Positions 31,149 to 38,779 of a DNA stretch of 64,000 nucleotides are shown here, piece after piece. Where the stretch lies: positions 47,057 through 111,056 of the IMG/VR virus record IMGVR_UViG_3300036820_000005, one strand, 5' to 3'. Every line of letters starts with the position of its first letter. Positions within the stretch are counted from its first letter, which is position 1. Source of the stretch: a virus. Position numbers and translations under genes: made by a program. The notes beneath the pieces were generated by a model. The model ran no database searches. It was not told the DNA's origin and saw only the letters and a program-made list of their open reading frames with translations.

Positions 31149-33175
31149 CGGAACCGCAGGTTGTCGCGCTGCCGCAGCTGGTCACCGTCCCGGACGTCGA
31201 GATCGTCGCCGCGGGGACGTGGAAGCTGGCCTCGGGTGAGGCGACGTTCACCGCCGAAGACCTGGCCGCCGCGGTGCAGGCCAGCGCCTGCCCGGCGATC
31301 GGCTCGCCGGTCCTCAAGCTGGGCCACGTCGATCCGAGGTTCGACGGGGAACCGGCGGTCGGCCGGGTCACCAACCTGCGGCTGACCAGCAGCGGGGCGA
31401 AGATCAGCGGCGACCTGGCCGGGGTGCCTGCCTGGCTGGCCGCCGCGCTGCCGTCCGCGTACCCGCAGCGGTCGATCGAAGGCATGTACGGCTACACGTG
31501 CCAGATCGGCCACACGCACCCGTTCGTGATCACCCACCTTGCTCTGCTCGGCGTCACCGCGCCGGGCGTTGGAGTGCTGTCCAGCCTGAAGGACGTCGCC
31601 GCCCTGTACGGCGTCGCGGCCGCCGCAGGCGACCAGGGCAGCGCATGGACGTTCCGTTTTGGAGGAGTCATGGCAGACGCCGCCCCCAGCCCGGCTACGA
31701 CGGTCGAGGACATCCGCCGCGCGTACTACGACGACCCGGCGACGCCGCCGACGATGTGGATCACTGAGATCCAGCTGTCCCCGCTGCAGCTGATCGTCGC
31801 TGACGAGTCGCAGGGCACCCTGAGCCGCTTGCCCGTGAAGATCGGGTCCGACGGGACGGTGACGTTCGGTGCCCCGGTCCAGGTGCAGGTCTCCTACGTC
31901 GACGCGGCCGACCAAACGACTGCCGCATCAGCGGGCACGCCGTCCGGCCGGGCACTCGCGGTCGCTGCGAAGCTCCGCGGCCAGGCCGACGATCACATGG
32001 CGCAGCTCGCCGCCATGCGGGTCACCGCGTCCTGGGACGCGGACGCGCAGATCGGCAACCTCGGCGACGACCCGACACAGACCCAGCTCGACGAGCTGTT
32101 CGCGCTGCCGGGCGACACCAGGTCCGACAGCAAGCTCCCGCACCACCAGGTGTCCAGCGGCGGCGACGTCGGCGAGGCGAACCTGGACGGCTGCGACGCG
32201 GGGATCGCCGCGCTGAACGGCGCCCGCGGCGGCGTATCAGGCGTGTCAGACACTGCCCGCAAGGCCGCGTACGACCACCTGGCCGCCCACATGACGGCAG
32301 GCGGGAAGACCCCGCCCGACTTGAAGACCTCCGCGTCAGGTGGCCTGCCGGATCCCGCCACTCCAGCGGCTGACCAGCAGAACCCCGCCGGGGAAGGCCC
32401 CGCGAACTCCGGGCCGGTGCACGGCCAGTTCGTCGGCACCCACACGCACCCGCACTCCGCGTACGGCGCCGCCAGCCAGGCGGACGACCACGCGGACGAA
32501 GGCCACCCGCACACGCACGCGGATGACAACAACCACGACCACCACAACGCTGCCACCGCCGGTGCGACTGTGAGCGCGTCAGCCGGTGACGGCAGTACGG
32601 AGGATGCAGACATGCAGTTCAGCGACGCTCAGCTGGCCACGATGCGGACGAAGCTCGGCCTTGCCGGCGACGCGGAGCTGACCCCGGACCTGATCCTGGC
32701 CGCGCTCCAGCCGGCAGCCGGTGTCCAGGCCAGCGGCCAGCCCGCGCCCGCCGCTGCGGCACCAGCCGCTGACCCGGCGCCCGCCGCCCAGCCTGCGACC
32801 GCAAGCCCGGTCCCCGTGCAGGCCGCGGCGCTGCCGCCCGGCATGGCCCTGGTCGACCAGGCCGCGCTCGACGAGCTGAAGCGGAACGCCAACCTCGGCG
32901 CCGAGGCCCGCGCTGAGCAGCGCCGCGCATACCGCGACCAGGTGATCACGGCGGCGATCGGTGACGGCAAGACGCCGCCGGTCCGCCGGGAGCACTGGGA
33001 GAAGGCGTGGGAGGTCGACGCGGAAGGGACCGAGCAGGTCCTCGCCAGCCTCGCGCCCGGCCTGATCCCGCTGGCCGATATCGGCACCCCGGGCGGCGAG
33101 CAGGTGACCGGCGGCGGGACGACGGAGATGCGGGAGTACAGCGCGCTGTTCGGCCCGCCGAAGAAGGACCAGTAA
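31145..33175 (+). CDS. Capsid maturation protease / scaffold polyprotein
   Basis: 676 residues. Residues 20-165 match Mu gpI-like protease (VLKLGHVDPRFDGEPAVGRV, VPAWLAAALPSAYPQRSIEG, HPFVITHLALLGVTAPGVGV). Residues 180-260 carry RRAYYDDPATPPTMWITEIQ and a strand-rich element also typical of actinophage capsid proteases. A His-rich segment (about 425-465: GTHTHPHSAYG, HPHTHADDNNHDHHN) follows. The C-terminal 187 residues look like an Ala/Pro-rich scaffold with internal start 32612. Another ATG (31670) follows GGAGGAG and may also be used. Confidence 0.85.
   Translation: MTEPQVVALPQLVTVPDVEIVAAGTWKLASGEATFTAEDLAAAVQASACPAIGSPVLKLGHVDPRFDGEPAVGRVTNLRLTSSGAKISGDLAGVPAWLAAALPSAYPQRSIEGMYGYTCQIGHTHPFVITHLALLGVTAPGVGVLSSLKDVAALYGVAAAAGDQGSAWTFRFGGVMADAAPSPATTVEDIRRAYYDDPATPPTMWITEIQLSPLQLIVADESQGTLSRLPVKIGSDGTVTFGAPVQVQVSYVDAADQTTAASAGTPSGRALAVAAKLRGQADDHMAQLAAMRVTASWDADAQIGNLGDDPTQTQLDELFALPGDTRSDSKLPHHQVSSGGDVGEANLDGCDAGIAALNGARGGVSGVSDTARKAAYDHLAAHMTAGGKTPPDLKTSASGGLPDPATPAADQQNPAGEGPANSGPVHGQFVGTHTHPHSAYGAASQADDHADEGHPHTHADDNNHDHHNAATAGATVSASAGDGSTEDADMQFSDAQLATMRTKLGLAGDAELTPDLILAALQPAAGVQASGQPAPAAAAPAADPAPAAQPATASPVPVQAAALPPGMALVDQAALDELKRNANLGAEARAEQRRAYRDQVITAAIGDGKTPPVRREHWEKAWEVDAEGTEQVLASLAPGLIPLADIGTPGGEQVTGGGTTEMREYSALFGPPKKDQ
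32612..33175 (+). CDS. Internal-start scaffold protein (nested in protease gene)
   Basis: ATG 32612 follows GGAGG by 8 bases inside the protease frame and would give a 187-residue protein: short helix (SDAQLATMRTKLGLAGDAEL), Ala/Pro linker, then a charged helix (LGAEARAEQRRAYRDQVITA) and a conserved-looking end. In Mu (gpI/gpZ) and lambda (C/Nu3) scaffolds arise from internal starts in the same way. Expression from this start is inference. Confidence 0.55.
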   Translation: MQFSDAQLATMRTKLGLAGDAELTPDLILAALQPAAGVQASGQPAPAAAAPAADPAPAAQPATASPVPVQAAALPPGMALVDQAALDELKRNANLGAEARAEQRRAYRDQVITAAIGDGKTPPVRREHWEKAWEVDAEGTEQVLASLAPGLIPLADIGTPGGEQVTGGGTTEMREYSALFGPPKKDQ

Positions 33176-33212
33176 CAGCCGCCCAGCAGGAGACGGCAGA
33201 CAGGAGACGGCA

Positions 33213-33587
33213 GTGCCGGACTACAACCCGCTATCCGACGAGTGCGCGGCCTCGTGGACCGCTTCGGCGTCCATCACGGGCGGCAACCTCGTCGAGGTGA
33301 CCGGAAACGGCACCGTCGGGCCGGCCGGGGAGACCTCGCAGAAGGTCCTCGGCGTCGCAGGGTTCGACTCGATCGACGGCACCAACGTGACCGTCCTGGA
33401 CCTGGACGACTACCACGTCACGGCCATCAGCGCGGTCGGCTCGATAGCCGCCGGGAACCCGATCAAGGCCGGGGCGTCCGGGACGGTCGAAGAGTACGTC
33501 GTCGGCACGGACCCGATCACCGCCTACCTCGGGACCTGCATCATCGGCGGTGCCGCGAGCGGCACTTGCACCTGGAAGGGCCGCTAG
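33213..33587 (+). CDS. Head decoration (capsid cement) protein
   Basis: 124 residues, beta-rich: VEVTGNGTVGPAGETSQKVL, GSIAAGNPIKAGASGTVEEY, ending in a small Gly/Ala/Thr loop. This matches the short capsid-cement proteins encoded between protease and major capsid genes. The Shine-Dalgarno region is a tandem duplication (AGGAGACGGCAG twice, 33188-33212), giving two candidate ribosome sites. Confidence 0.8.
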   Translation: MPDYNPLSDECAASWTASASITGGNLVEVTGNGTVGPAGETSQKVLGVAGFDSIDGTNVTVLDLDDYHVTAISAVGSIAAGNPIKAGASGTVEEYVVGTDPITAYLGTCIIGGAASGTCTWKGR

Positions 33588-33643
33588 GCCGCAACCGCAT
33601 AAGGGCCATGCCGCCCCCGCGGGCGGCCTGACGGAGGAACGAG

Positions 33644-34609
33644 ATGTCTGGTTACACCTACCCGCCGCTCCCGCCGACGTTGTCGGGTGATCTGGAGACC
33701 ATCTCCCGGTTCCTCCAGTCGCCGACCCAGATCCGCAGGCGCCTCCGCGACTACGTGGACCTGAGGTTCATCAGCGACCAGATCCTGACGAACCGGTGGA
33801 ACTCGACCGGCGGCGCGGCCCTGTACGAGCAGACCGAACCTTTCGTCACGGATAGGCCCGTTCAGTCGGTTGCCCCCGGGTCCGAGTACCCGCAGGCAGA
33901 CGCCCCGACCGGCACCGGCGGCATCGCGGCCGTCCAGAAGTGGGGCCAGATGGTCCCGCTCACCGACGAGCAGATCGACAGGAACGTTTACGCAGGTCAG
34001 ATAGTTGACCGGACCTTGCAGAAGGTGGTCAACTCGGTGATCGCCCAGGTCGACAACATCACGATGTCGGCCGTCATGAGCACCGTCTCCCTCGAGGTCT
34101 CCCCGACCGCGGCATGGGACGGGTCCGGCGATGCGGCGCCGACGATCCTGCGGGACGTCCTGCTCGGCGTCCGGCAGATCACCGGCCAGCTGCAGGGCTA
34201 CAACCCGGACACGCTGCTGGTCACCGACGTCATGTACGCCTACATGATGTCCGACCTCACCGTGTCGAACCTGCTCAAGCGCGAGGACAGCACCAACCCG
34301 ATCTACACCGGTGAGATCGAGATCCTGTCCGGGCTGACGCTGGTCCACTCGCCGCACGCCCCGAACGACCCGCTGATCCTGGACTCGGCCGAGTTCGGCG
34401 GAATGGCCGACGAGATCTCCGGCTCCCCGGGCTGGGCGATCTCCGACCTGGCCGTGCAGATCAAGTCGATCCGCAACGACCGCCGCGACCGCTGGGAACT
34501 CCAGGGCAGAAGGATCACGGTCCCGATCATCCAGAACCCGAACTCGGCCTGCGCGATCCTTGGCGCGTCCGGGTCCGAGGGCGGCGGCGAAGGGAGCTTC
34601 TCCGTATGA
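33644..34609 (+). CDS. Major capsid protein (HK97 fold)
   Basis: 321 residues. It has an N-terminal arm (PTQIRRRLRDYVDLRFISDQ), WGQMVPLTDEQIDRNVY in the E-loop/spine region, then LLGVRQITGQLQGYNPDTLL and a beta-hinge end (WELQGRRITVPIIQNPNSAC). Order and length fit an HK97-fold capsid subunit without a long delta domain, which agrees with a separate scaffold upstream. ATG has GGAGGAACGAG upstream. Most likely the most abundant virion protein. Confidence 0.9.
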   Translation: MSGYTYPPLPPTLSGDLETISRFLQSPTQIRRRLRDYVDLRFISDQILTNRWNSTGGAALYEQTEPFVTDRPVQSVAPGSEYPQADAPTGTGGIAAVQKWGQMVPLTDEQIDRNVYAGQIVDRTLQKVVNSVIAQVDNITMSAVMSTVSLEVSPTAAWDGSGDAAPTILRDVLLGVRQITGQLQGYNPDTLLVTDVMYAYMMSDLTVSNLLKREDSTNPIYTGEIEILSGLTLVHSPHAPNDPLILDSAEFGGMADEISGSPGWAISDLAVQIKSIRNDRRDRWELQGRRITVPIIQNPNSACAILGASGSEGGGEGSFSV

Positions 34610-34887
34610 GCGACGTGAAGCCCCGCCGCTACCAGGTGACCGCGCCGATGGTGGTCGCGCACGCCCAAACCGCGGACGGCATCAGGCTGCTGAACTTCTA
34701 CCGGAACGCGTTCCTCCCGCCGGAAGTGCCGCAGAAGAAGATCGACCTGCTCCTGCGCCGCCGGATGATCGTCGAGGTCGACGAGCACAACCGTCCCGTC
34801 CAGGCCGAGGCGCCAGCGCCGGCCACCCCGCCCGCTGCTGCGGGTGCGGCGGCCAAGCCTGTCCGGACGGGCGCGAAGACCGGATAA
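34606..34887 (+). CDS. Small head protein, 93 aa
   Basis: ATG overlaps the stop of the major capsid gene. Starts YQVTAPMVVAHAQTADG, then IDLLLRRRMIVEV, and ends in an Ala/Pro/Lys tail. Position and size suggest a head-completion or decoration component; no profile recognised. Confidence 0.6.
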   Translation: MSDVKPRRYQVTAPMVVAHAQTADGIRLLNFYRNAFLPPEVPQKKIDLLLRRRMIVEVDEHNRPVQAEAPAPATPPAAAGAAAKPVRTGAKTG

Positions 34888-34890
34888 CTG

Positions 34891-35433
34891 GTGGCGGCGC
34901 TGACGTGGGCGCCGACGCTCGCCGACGTCGCCCGCCACATCCCGACCCGCACGAGGGACACCCGCACGCCCGGGTCGGACCAGCTGCTCAACACGTTCAC
35001 CGAGTCCACCACGCCGTCATCTGACGCGGCGCAAGGGTTTATTGACGACGCTGTCCAGTGGGTCCTGGCCAGCGCGGGTGCGCTGCCGACGAACCTGCCG
35101 CCGACCGACGAGATCATGGTCGCCGCCCGCACCGCCGCCGAATGGCGGGCCAGCGCGGACATTGAGGTGGCGTATCCGAACCGCGACATGGATGTCCAGC
35201 TGTTCCGGACGCTGGACCAGCGGGCCAAGGACGCCCTCTCCACCCTGATCTCGGGGCTGCAGAAGGAAAACGAAGGCGTCATCGAGCTCGTCCCTGTGTG
35301 GAGCATGCCGCCGCCCTGGGCCGGGTCGATGGGCTCTGCGTATGGTCGCGCCGCCGAGATCGTGGCGCACGGCTTCTCCGACATGACCTGGCCGTTCCCC
35401 GGCCAGGGCTCATACCCCGACATCGGTTTCTAG
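34891..35433 (+). CDS. Probable head-tail connector (gp6-like)
   Basis: 180 residues. TWAPTLADVARHIPTRTRDT near the start and AAQGFIDDAVQWVLASAG are typical of the helical connector that docks on the portal. The C-terminus (EGVIELVPVWSMPPPW) is strand-like. Position directly after the capsid genes fits. GTG start. Confidence 0.7.
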   Translation: MAALTWAPTLADVARHIPTRTRDTRTPGSDQLLNTFTESTTPSSDAAQGFIDDAVQWVLASAGALPTNLPPTDEIMVAARTAAEWRASADIEVAYPNRDMDVQLFRTLDQRAKDALSTLISGLQKENEGVIELVPVWSMPPPWAGSMGSAYGRAAEIVAHGFSDMTWPFPGQGSYPDIGF

Positions 35434-35447
35434 CCAGGAGGCAGACG

Positions 35448-36071
35448 ATGACAGCCACCTACACCCAGCCGTCCCCGGTCGCTACCGCGGAGGACGGCGA
35501 GGAGACCGGCGACCTCGCCTTCCCGTTCCACCAGCACGGCATGCCGCCCATGCTCGCGCCGACCGGCCTCACCGGCGCTGTCGCGGCCAGCCGGTACGTC
35601 GGCGCGACCGCCAGCGGCCACCCGACCGCCGGGACGTTCGCTGTCGGGGATGTCGTAGTGGACCAGACCGGCGCGTGGTGGTTCTGCACCGTCGCCGGGA
35701 CGCCCGGCACATGGGTGTCGCCGGCCGGGCCCGCGCTGTTCTCCGCGATGACCGCAGTCGCGCTGACCGACGCGGCAACCGTCGCCGTGAACGCCGCGCT
35801 CGGCAACCTGTTCCGCGTCACCCTGGCCGGTAACCGGACCCTCGGCGCCCCGACGAACCCGACCGACGGGCAGACGATCGACTTCGAGATCACGCAGGAC
35901 GGCACGGGTTCGCGGACGCTCGCCTACGCCTCCGCGTACGAGTTCTCGACCACGCTGGCGTCGCCGACGCTATCCACCGCGGCGGGGAAGGTGGACCTGC
36001 TGTCGTTCCGGTACAGCTCCGTCGCGTCGAAGTGGCGTTGCAAGCTGATCGACCTCGGGTTCGCGAGCTGA
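35448..36071 (+). CDS. Fibre/decoration-type protein, 207 aa
   Basis: N-terminal Pro/Glu leader, residues about 35-105 a small beta domain (AGTFAVGDVVVDQTGAWWFC), residues 115-207 the beta domain shared with the protein at 20072 (FRVTLAGNRTLGAPTNPTDG ... GSRTLAYASAYEF). Virion surface role inferred. It lies between connector and neck genes, which is unusual for a fibre gene. Confidence 0.7.
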   Translation: MTATYTQPSPVATAEDGEETGDLAFPFHQHGMPPMLAPTGLTGAVAASRYVGATASGHPTAGTFAVGDVVVDQTGAWWFCTVAGTPGTWVSPAGPALFSAMTAVALTDAATVAVNAALGNLFRVTLAGNRTLGAPTNPTDGQTIDFEITQDGTGSRTLAYASAYEFSTTLASPTLSTAAGKVDLLSFRYSSVASKWRCKLIDLGFAS

Positions 36072-36091
36072 CCGGCGTTACCGGCAACGCG

Positions 36092-36445
36092 ATGAACCCC
36101 ACCCAGTCGAACCACAACGTCACGACCGGCCCGGCAGCAGGCGCCACGCTGGCGTCGCTGACCGGGCTGGCCGCGGGCCGGTACGACATCACCGTGTACG
36201 CCTACCTCGCGGGCACGGTCACCGCGGCCGACGCCGACAACGTGGAGCTGCTGGTCGACGGGTCGGTGACCGATGTCCTCGCCGTCCCGCCTGTCGCCGC
36301 AGCCAGCGGGGTGCCCGGCCAGAAGTTCGAGCACATCACGACGACCGGGGCGATCAAGCTCCAGGCCGTCGGCGCCGGCGGCGGGTCCGCCGTCTACCAC
36401 ACGCTCCTCGTCGCCGCCACGCCCGGAGACTACGTGCCGGAGTGA
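36092..36445 (+). CDS. Small beta-rich fibre-type protein, 117 aa
   Basis: TTGPAAGATLASLTGLAAGR then Y-D-I-T-V-Y-A-Y, and DNVELLVDGSVTDVLAV: a compact beta sandwich like phage or carbohydrate-binding domains. ATG 36092 is chosen because upstream sequence in frame looks non-coding; no strong ribosome site is visible. Confidence 0.6.
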   Translation: MNPTQSNHNVTTGPAAGATLASLTGLAAGRYDITVYAYLAGTVTAADADNVELLVDGSVTDVLAVPPVAAASGVPGQKFEHITTTGAIKLQAVGAGGGSAVYHTLLVAATPGDYVPE

Positions 36446-36511
36446 GACTGCCACGCCCGCGTAGAAACTCAGGGCTCGTCTAGACACGATCCCCTACACG
36501 GGAGGGCAGAA

Positions 36512-37675
36512 ATGCTCAGAAGGCTCACCGGCACGATGGCGCTCACGCTGCTCGCAGGGCTTGGCCTGGCGGTCAGCGGGAACGTCGCCGCCGCAACGGC
36601 GGCGTCAGCCGGCACTCCGCTGGTCAGCGCGACGACCAGCATCGCGAACGACCCCGATACCGGCGGCAACGGCACCTGGGCCGACGACGACTTCACCAGG
36701 ACGCTGACGGTCAGCACCGACCCGACGAGCAGCGACTGCGCGGCACTCGCCGGCTGGACCGCCTCGGCCGACGTCTGCTACTCGGCGGCCATCACGGACG
36801 CCGGGACCGCGAACACGGTCGTCAACGCCTTCCAGCCCAACCAGGGCAGCAGCACCCTGGCGGACCAGACCGGCGACAAGATCACCGGCCCGTCCGAAGG
36901 GGTGCCGTTCACCGGCACCGCCAGCTACCAGTTCTACGCGCCAGCCGGCGGCATCCCCTCCGCCGCGGACGTCCCCGCCACGCTGAACGACAACTTCGCG
37001 AAGCCTTCCGGAGCTGCGAGCACGTCGGAGTGGTACCTGGAGGCGTTCGCCGCCACCGGCCGCACAGGTGTCTACACGGGCGGCATCGGGAACTGGTCGT
37101 GGACCTACGCCGATTCCTGCGAGTCGTGGACCGACGCGAACACGAACAGCCAGGGGCAGTCGACGCCGCTGTCGGACGACGGGAACATCACCGGCAAGGC
37201 CTGCGCGACCCCCGCCGGGTTCAGCGGCGGCCAGGGCGACGTGATCAACCGGTTCGGCAACGGCCTCGACGTCCGCGACCAGCGGCCCGCGGTGAACAAC
37301 CTGATCATCGCCTACCCGGTGACGGGCACCGATCCGGCCGTCCAGTTCGACGTGATCCCGGTCGGGGACGGCTGGGCGTTCGAGTACGCGCCGCTCAAGG
37401 TCGACTCGGGGCTGTGCGTGTCCGAGGCAGTCGGCAGTGAGCCTGCCGGATCCAACCCGACCGGCCTGGTACTGCGGGACTGCCTGTGGAACAAGTTCCA
37501 GCGGTTCACCCTCAGTGTCGGCGCGAACGGCAGCTTCCAGCTCGTCAACGCGGCCACCGGCCAGACGATCCAGCCGAACGGCACCCGCGCCCAGATCACC
37601 GGGGAAAACACGCTGAGCAACGTGGCCGGGTCGTGGTGGGCGTGGAACACGCCCGGGTCGGCACCCGCCGCGTAA
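36512..37675 (+). CDS. Secreted protein of unknown function, 387 aa (likely moron)
   Basis: Residues 1-33 are a signal peptide (LRRLTGTMALTLLAGLGLAV, then small residues ending ASA). The mature protein is Thr/Ser/Gly-rich with paired Cys, including DSGLCVSEAV and VLRDCLWNKFQRF; the end (QLVNAATGQTIQPNGTR) has a lectin-like look but I cannot name a fold. ATG behind GGGAGGGCAGAA. The gene is not a virion type and lies inside the structural operon, consistent with a lysogenic-conversion gene. Confidence 0.75.
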   Translation: MLRRLTGTMALTLLAGLGLAVSGNVAAATAASAGTPLVSATTSIANDPDTGGNGTWADDDFTRTLTVSTDPTSSDCAALAGWTASADVCYSAAITDAGTANTVVNAFQPNQGSSTLADQTGDKITGPSEGVPFTGTASYQFYAPAGGIPSAADVPATLNDNFAKPSGAASTSEWYLEAFAATGRTGVYTGGIGNWSWTYADSCESWTDANTNSQGQSTPLSDDGNITGKACATPAGFSGGQGDVINRFGNGLDVRDQRPAVNNLIIAYPVTGTDPAVQFDVIPVGDGWAFEYAPLKVDSGLCVSEAVGSEPAGSNPTGLVLRDCLWNKFQRFTLSVGANGSFQLVNAATGQTIQPNGTRAQITGENTLSNVAGSWWAWNTPGSAPAA

Positions 37676-37689
37676 GACAAGAAGACCTG

Positions 37690-38235
37690 ATGCCTGCCCG
37701 CTGGGTTGAGACGCGGATGATCCCGCTCGACGAGCTGACCCCGTTCCCGGGTAACGCCCGCCGAGGCCTCATCCCGAAGATCCAGGATTCGCTCCGGCGG
37801 AACGGGCAGTACAGGTCGCTGGTGGTCCGCCAGGACGGCGTAGCACTCGTCGTCCTGGCGGGCAACCACACCATGCAAGCCCTCGCAGCCGAGGGGCACG
37901 CTGAGGCCCGCTGCGACGTGATCGAATGCACGGACCAGGAAGCCCGCCGGATCAACCTGGCCGACAACCGGCTATCCGACCTCGCCACCGACGACAAGCA
38001 GGCCCTCGCCGACCTGCTCGCCGAGATCGACGACCTCGAAGGCGCCGGGTACACCGCCAAAGACGTCGAGAAGCTCACCGGCACCCCGCCGGGTCCTGAA
38101 CCCGGCGAAGCGCCCGTAGACGACCTGGAGACGGTGTGGGGCGTGATCATCGAATGCGACACCGAAGCGCAGCAGGACGCCCTGATCGCCCGGTTCACCG
38201 GCCAGGGCCTCGACGTCCAGCCGCTGACGGGATGA
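37690..38235 (+). CDS. ParB/Srx-fold protein, copy 1
   Basis: 181 residues. Contains LTPFPGNARRG, NGQYRSLVVRQDG, VLAGNHTMQALAAEGH and ARRINLADNRLSDLA, the order of ParB/sulfiredoxin-fold domains (nucleotide-binding, DNA-cleaving or kinase-like in different families). The ParB box GERRxRA is replaced by AGNHTMQA, so it is not a classical partition protein. First of two tandem copies that open the modification-like cassette. Confidence 0.85.
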   Translation: MPARWVETRMIPLDELTPFPGNARRGLIPKIQDSLRRNGQYRSLVVRQDGVALVVLAGNHTMQALAAEGHAEARCDVIECTDQEARRINLADNRLSDLATDDKQALADLLAEIDDLEGAGYTAKDVEKLTGTPPGPEPGEAPVDDLETVWGVIIECDTEAQQDALIARFTGQGLDVQPLTG

Positions 38236-38239
38236 CCTG

Positions 38240-38764
38240 ATGCCCGCCCGGTGGATCGACACCCGGGAACTGCCGATCGACGAGCTGACCCCGTTCCCCG
38301 GCAACGCCCGCCGCGGGAACGTCGACCTGATCCGCCAGTCGGTCCGCCGCAACGGCCAGTACCGGTCCCTCGTCGTCCGCGCCGACCGGGGCGCCTTCGT
38401 AGTCCTGGCCGGGAACCACACGATGCGTGCGCTCGCCGCCGAGGGCCACACGACTGCCCGGTGCGAGCTGATCGAATGCACCGACCAGGAAGCGAGGCGG
38501 ATCAACCTGGTCGACAACCGCCTGTCCGACCTCGCCACGGACGACAAGACAGCGCTCGCCGCCCTGCTCGCCCTGCTCGACGGGGACCTGGAAGGCACCG
38601 GTTACACCGCGAAGGACGCCGAGCTGATGAAACCGCAGAAAGGCGACACAGAGCTGTTCAGGCTCTACGGCGTGATCATCCGCGTCCCCGCCGAGGAGCA
38701 GCAGCTCCAGCTGCTCGAGCAGCTGTCCGGCGAGGGCCTGAACGTCCGCGCGCTGATCGCATGA
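38240..38764 (+). CDS. ParB/Srx-fold protein, copy 2
   Basis: 174 residues, a close paralog of the preceding gene over the first 130 residues: GNARRG (21-26), NGQYRSLVV (38-46), VLAGNHT (55-61), then RRINLVDNRLSDLATDDK. The C-terminal 40 residues differ but both end in a similar strand-helix (VIIRVPAEEQQLQLLEQLSG). Duplication followed by divergence suggests distinct targets or a heterodimer. Confidence 0.85.
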   Translation: MPARWIDTRELPIDELTPFPGNARRGNVDLIRQSVRRNGQYRSLVVRADRGAFVVLAGNHTMRALAAEGHTTARCELIECTDQEARRINLVDNRLSDLATDDKTALAALLALLDGDLEGTGYTAKDAELMKPQKGDTELFRLYGVIIRVPAEEQQLQLLEQLSGEGLNVRALIA

Positions 38765-38779
38765 CCCGAGGAGAGCCCT

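Noticed and set aside
37690-38764. Plasmid-type ParA/ParB partition system
   Set aside because: No ParA and no parS-like repeats; the ParB box is altered and the C-terminal DNA-binding part is missing.
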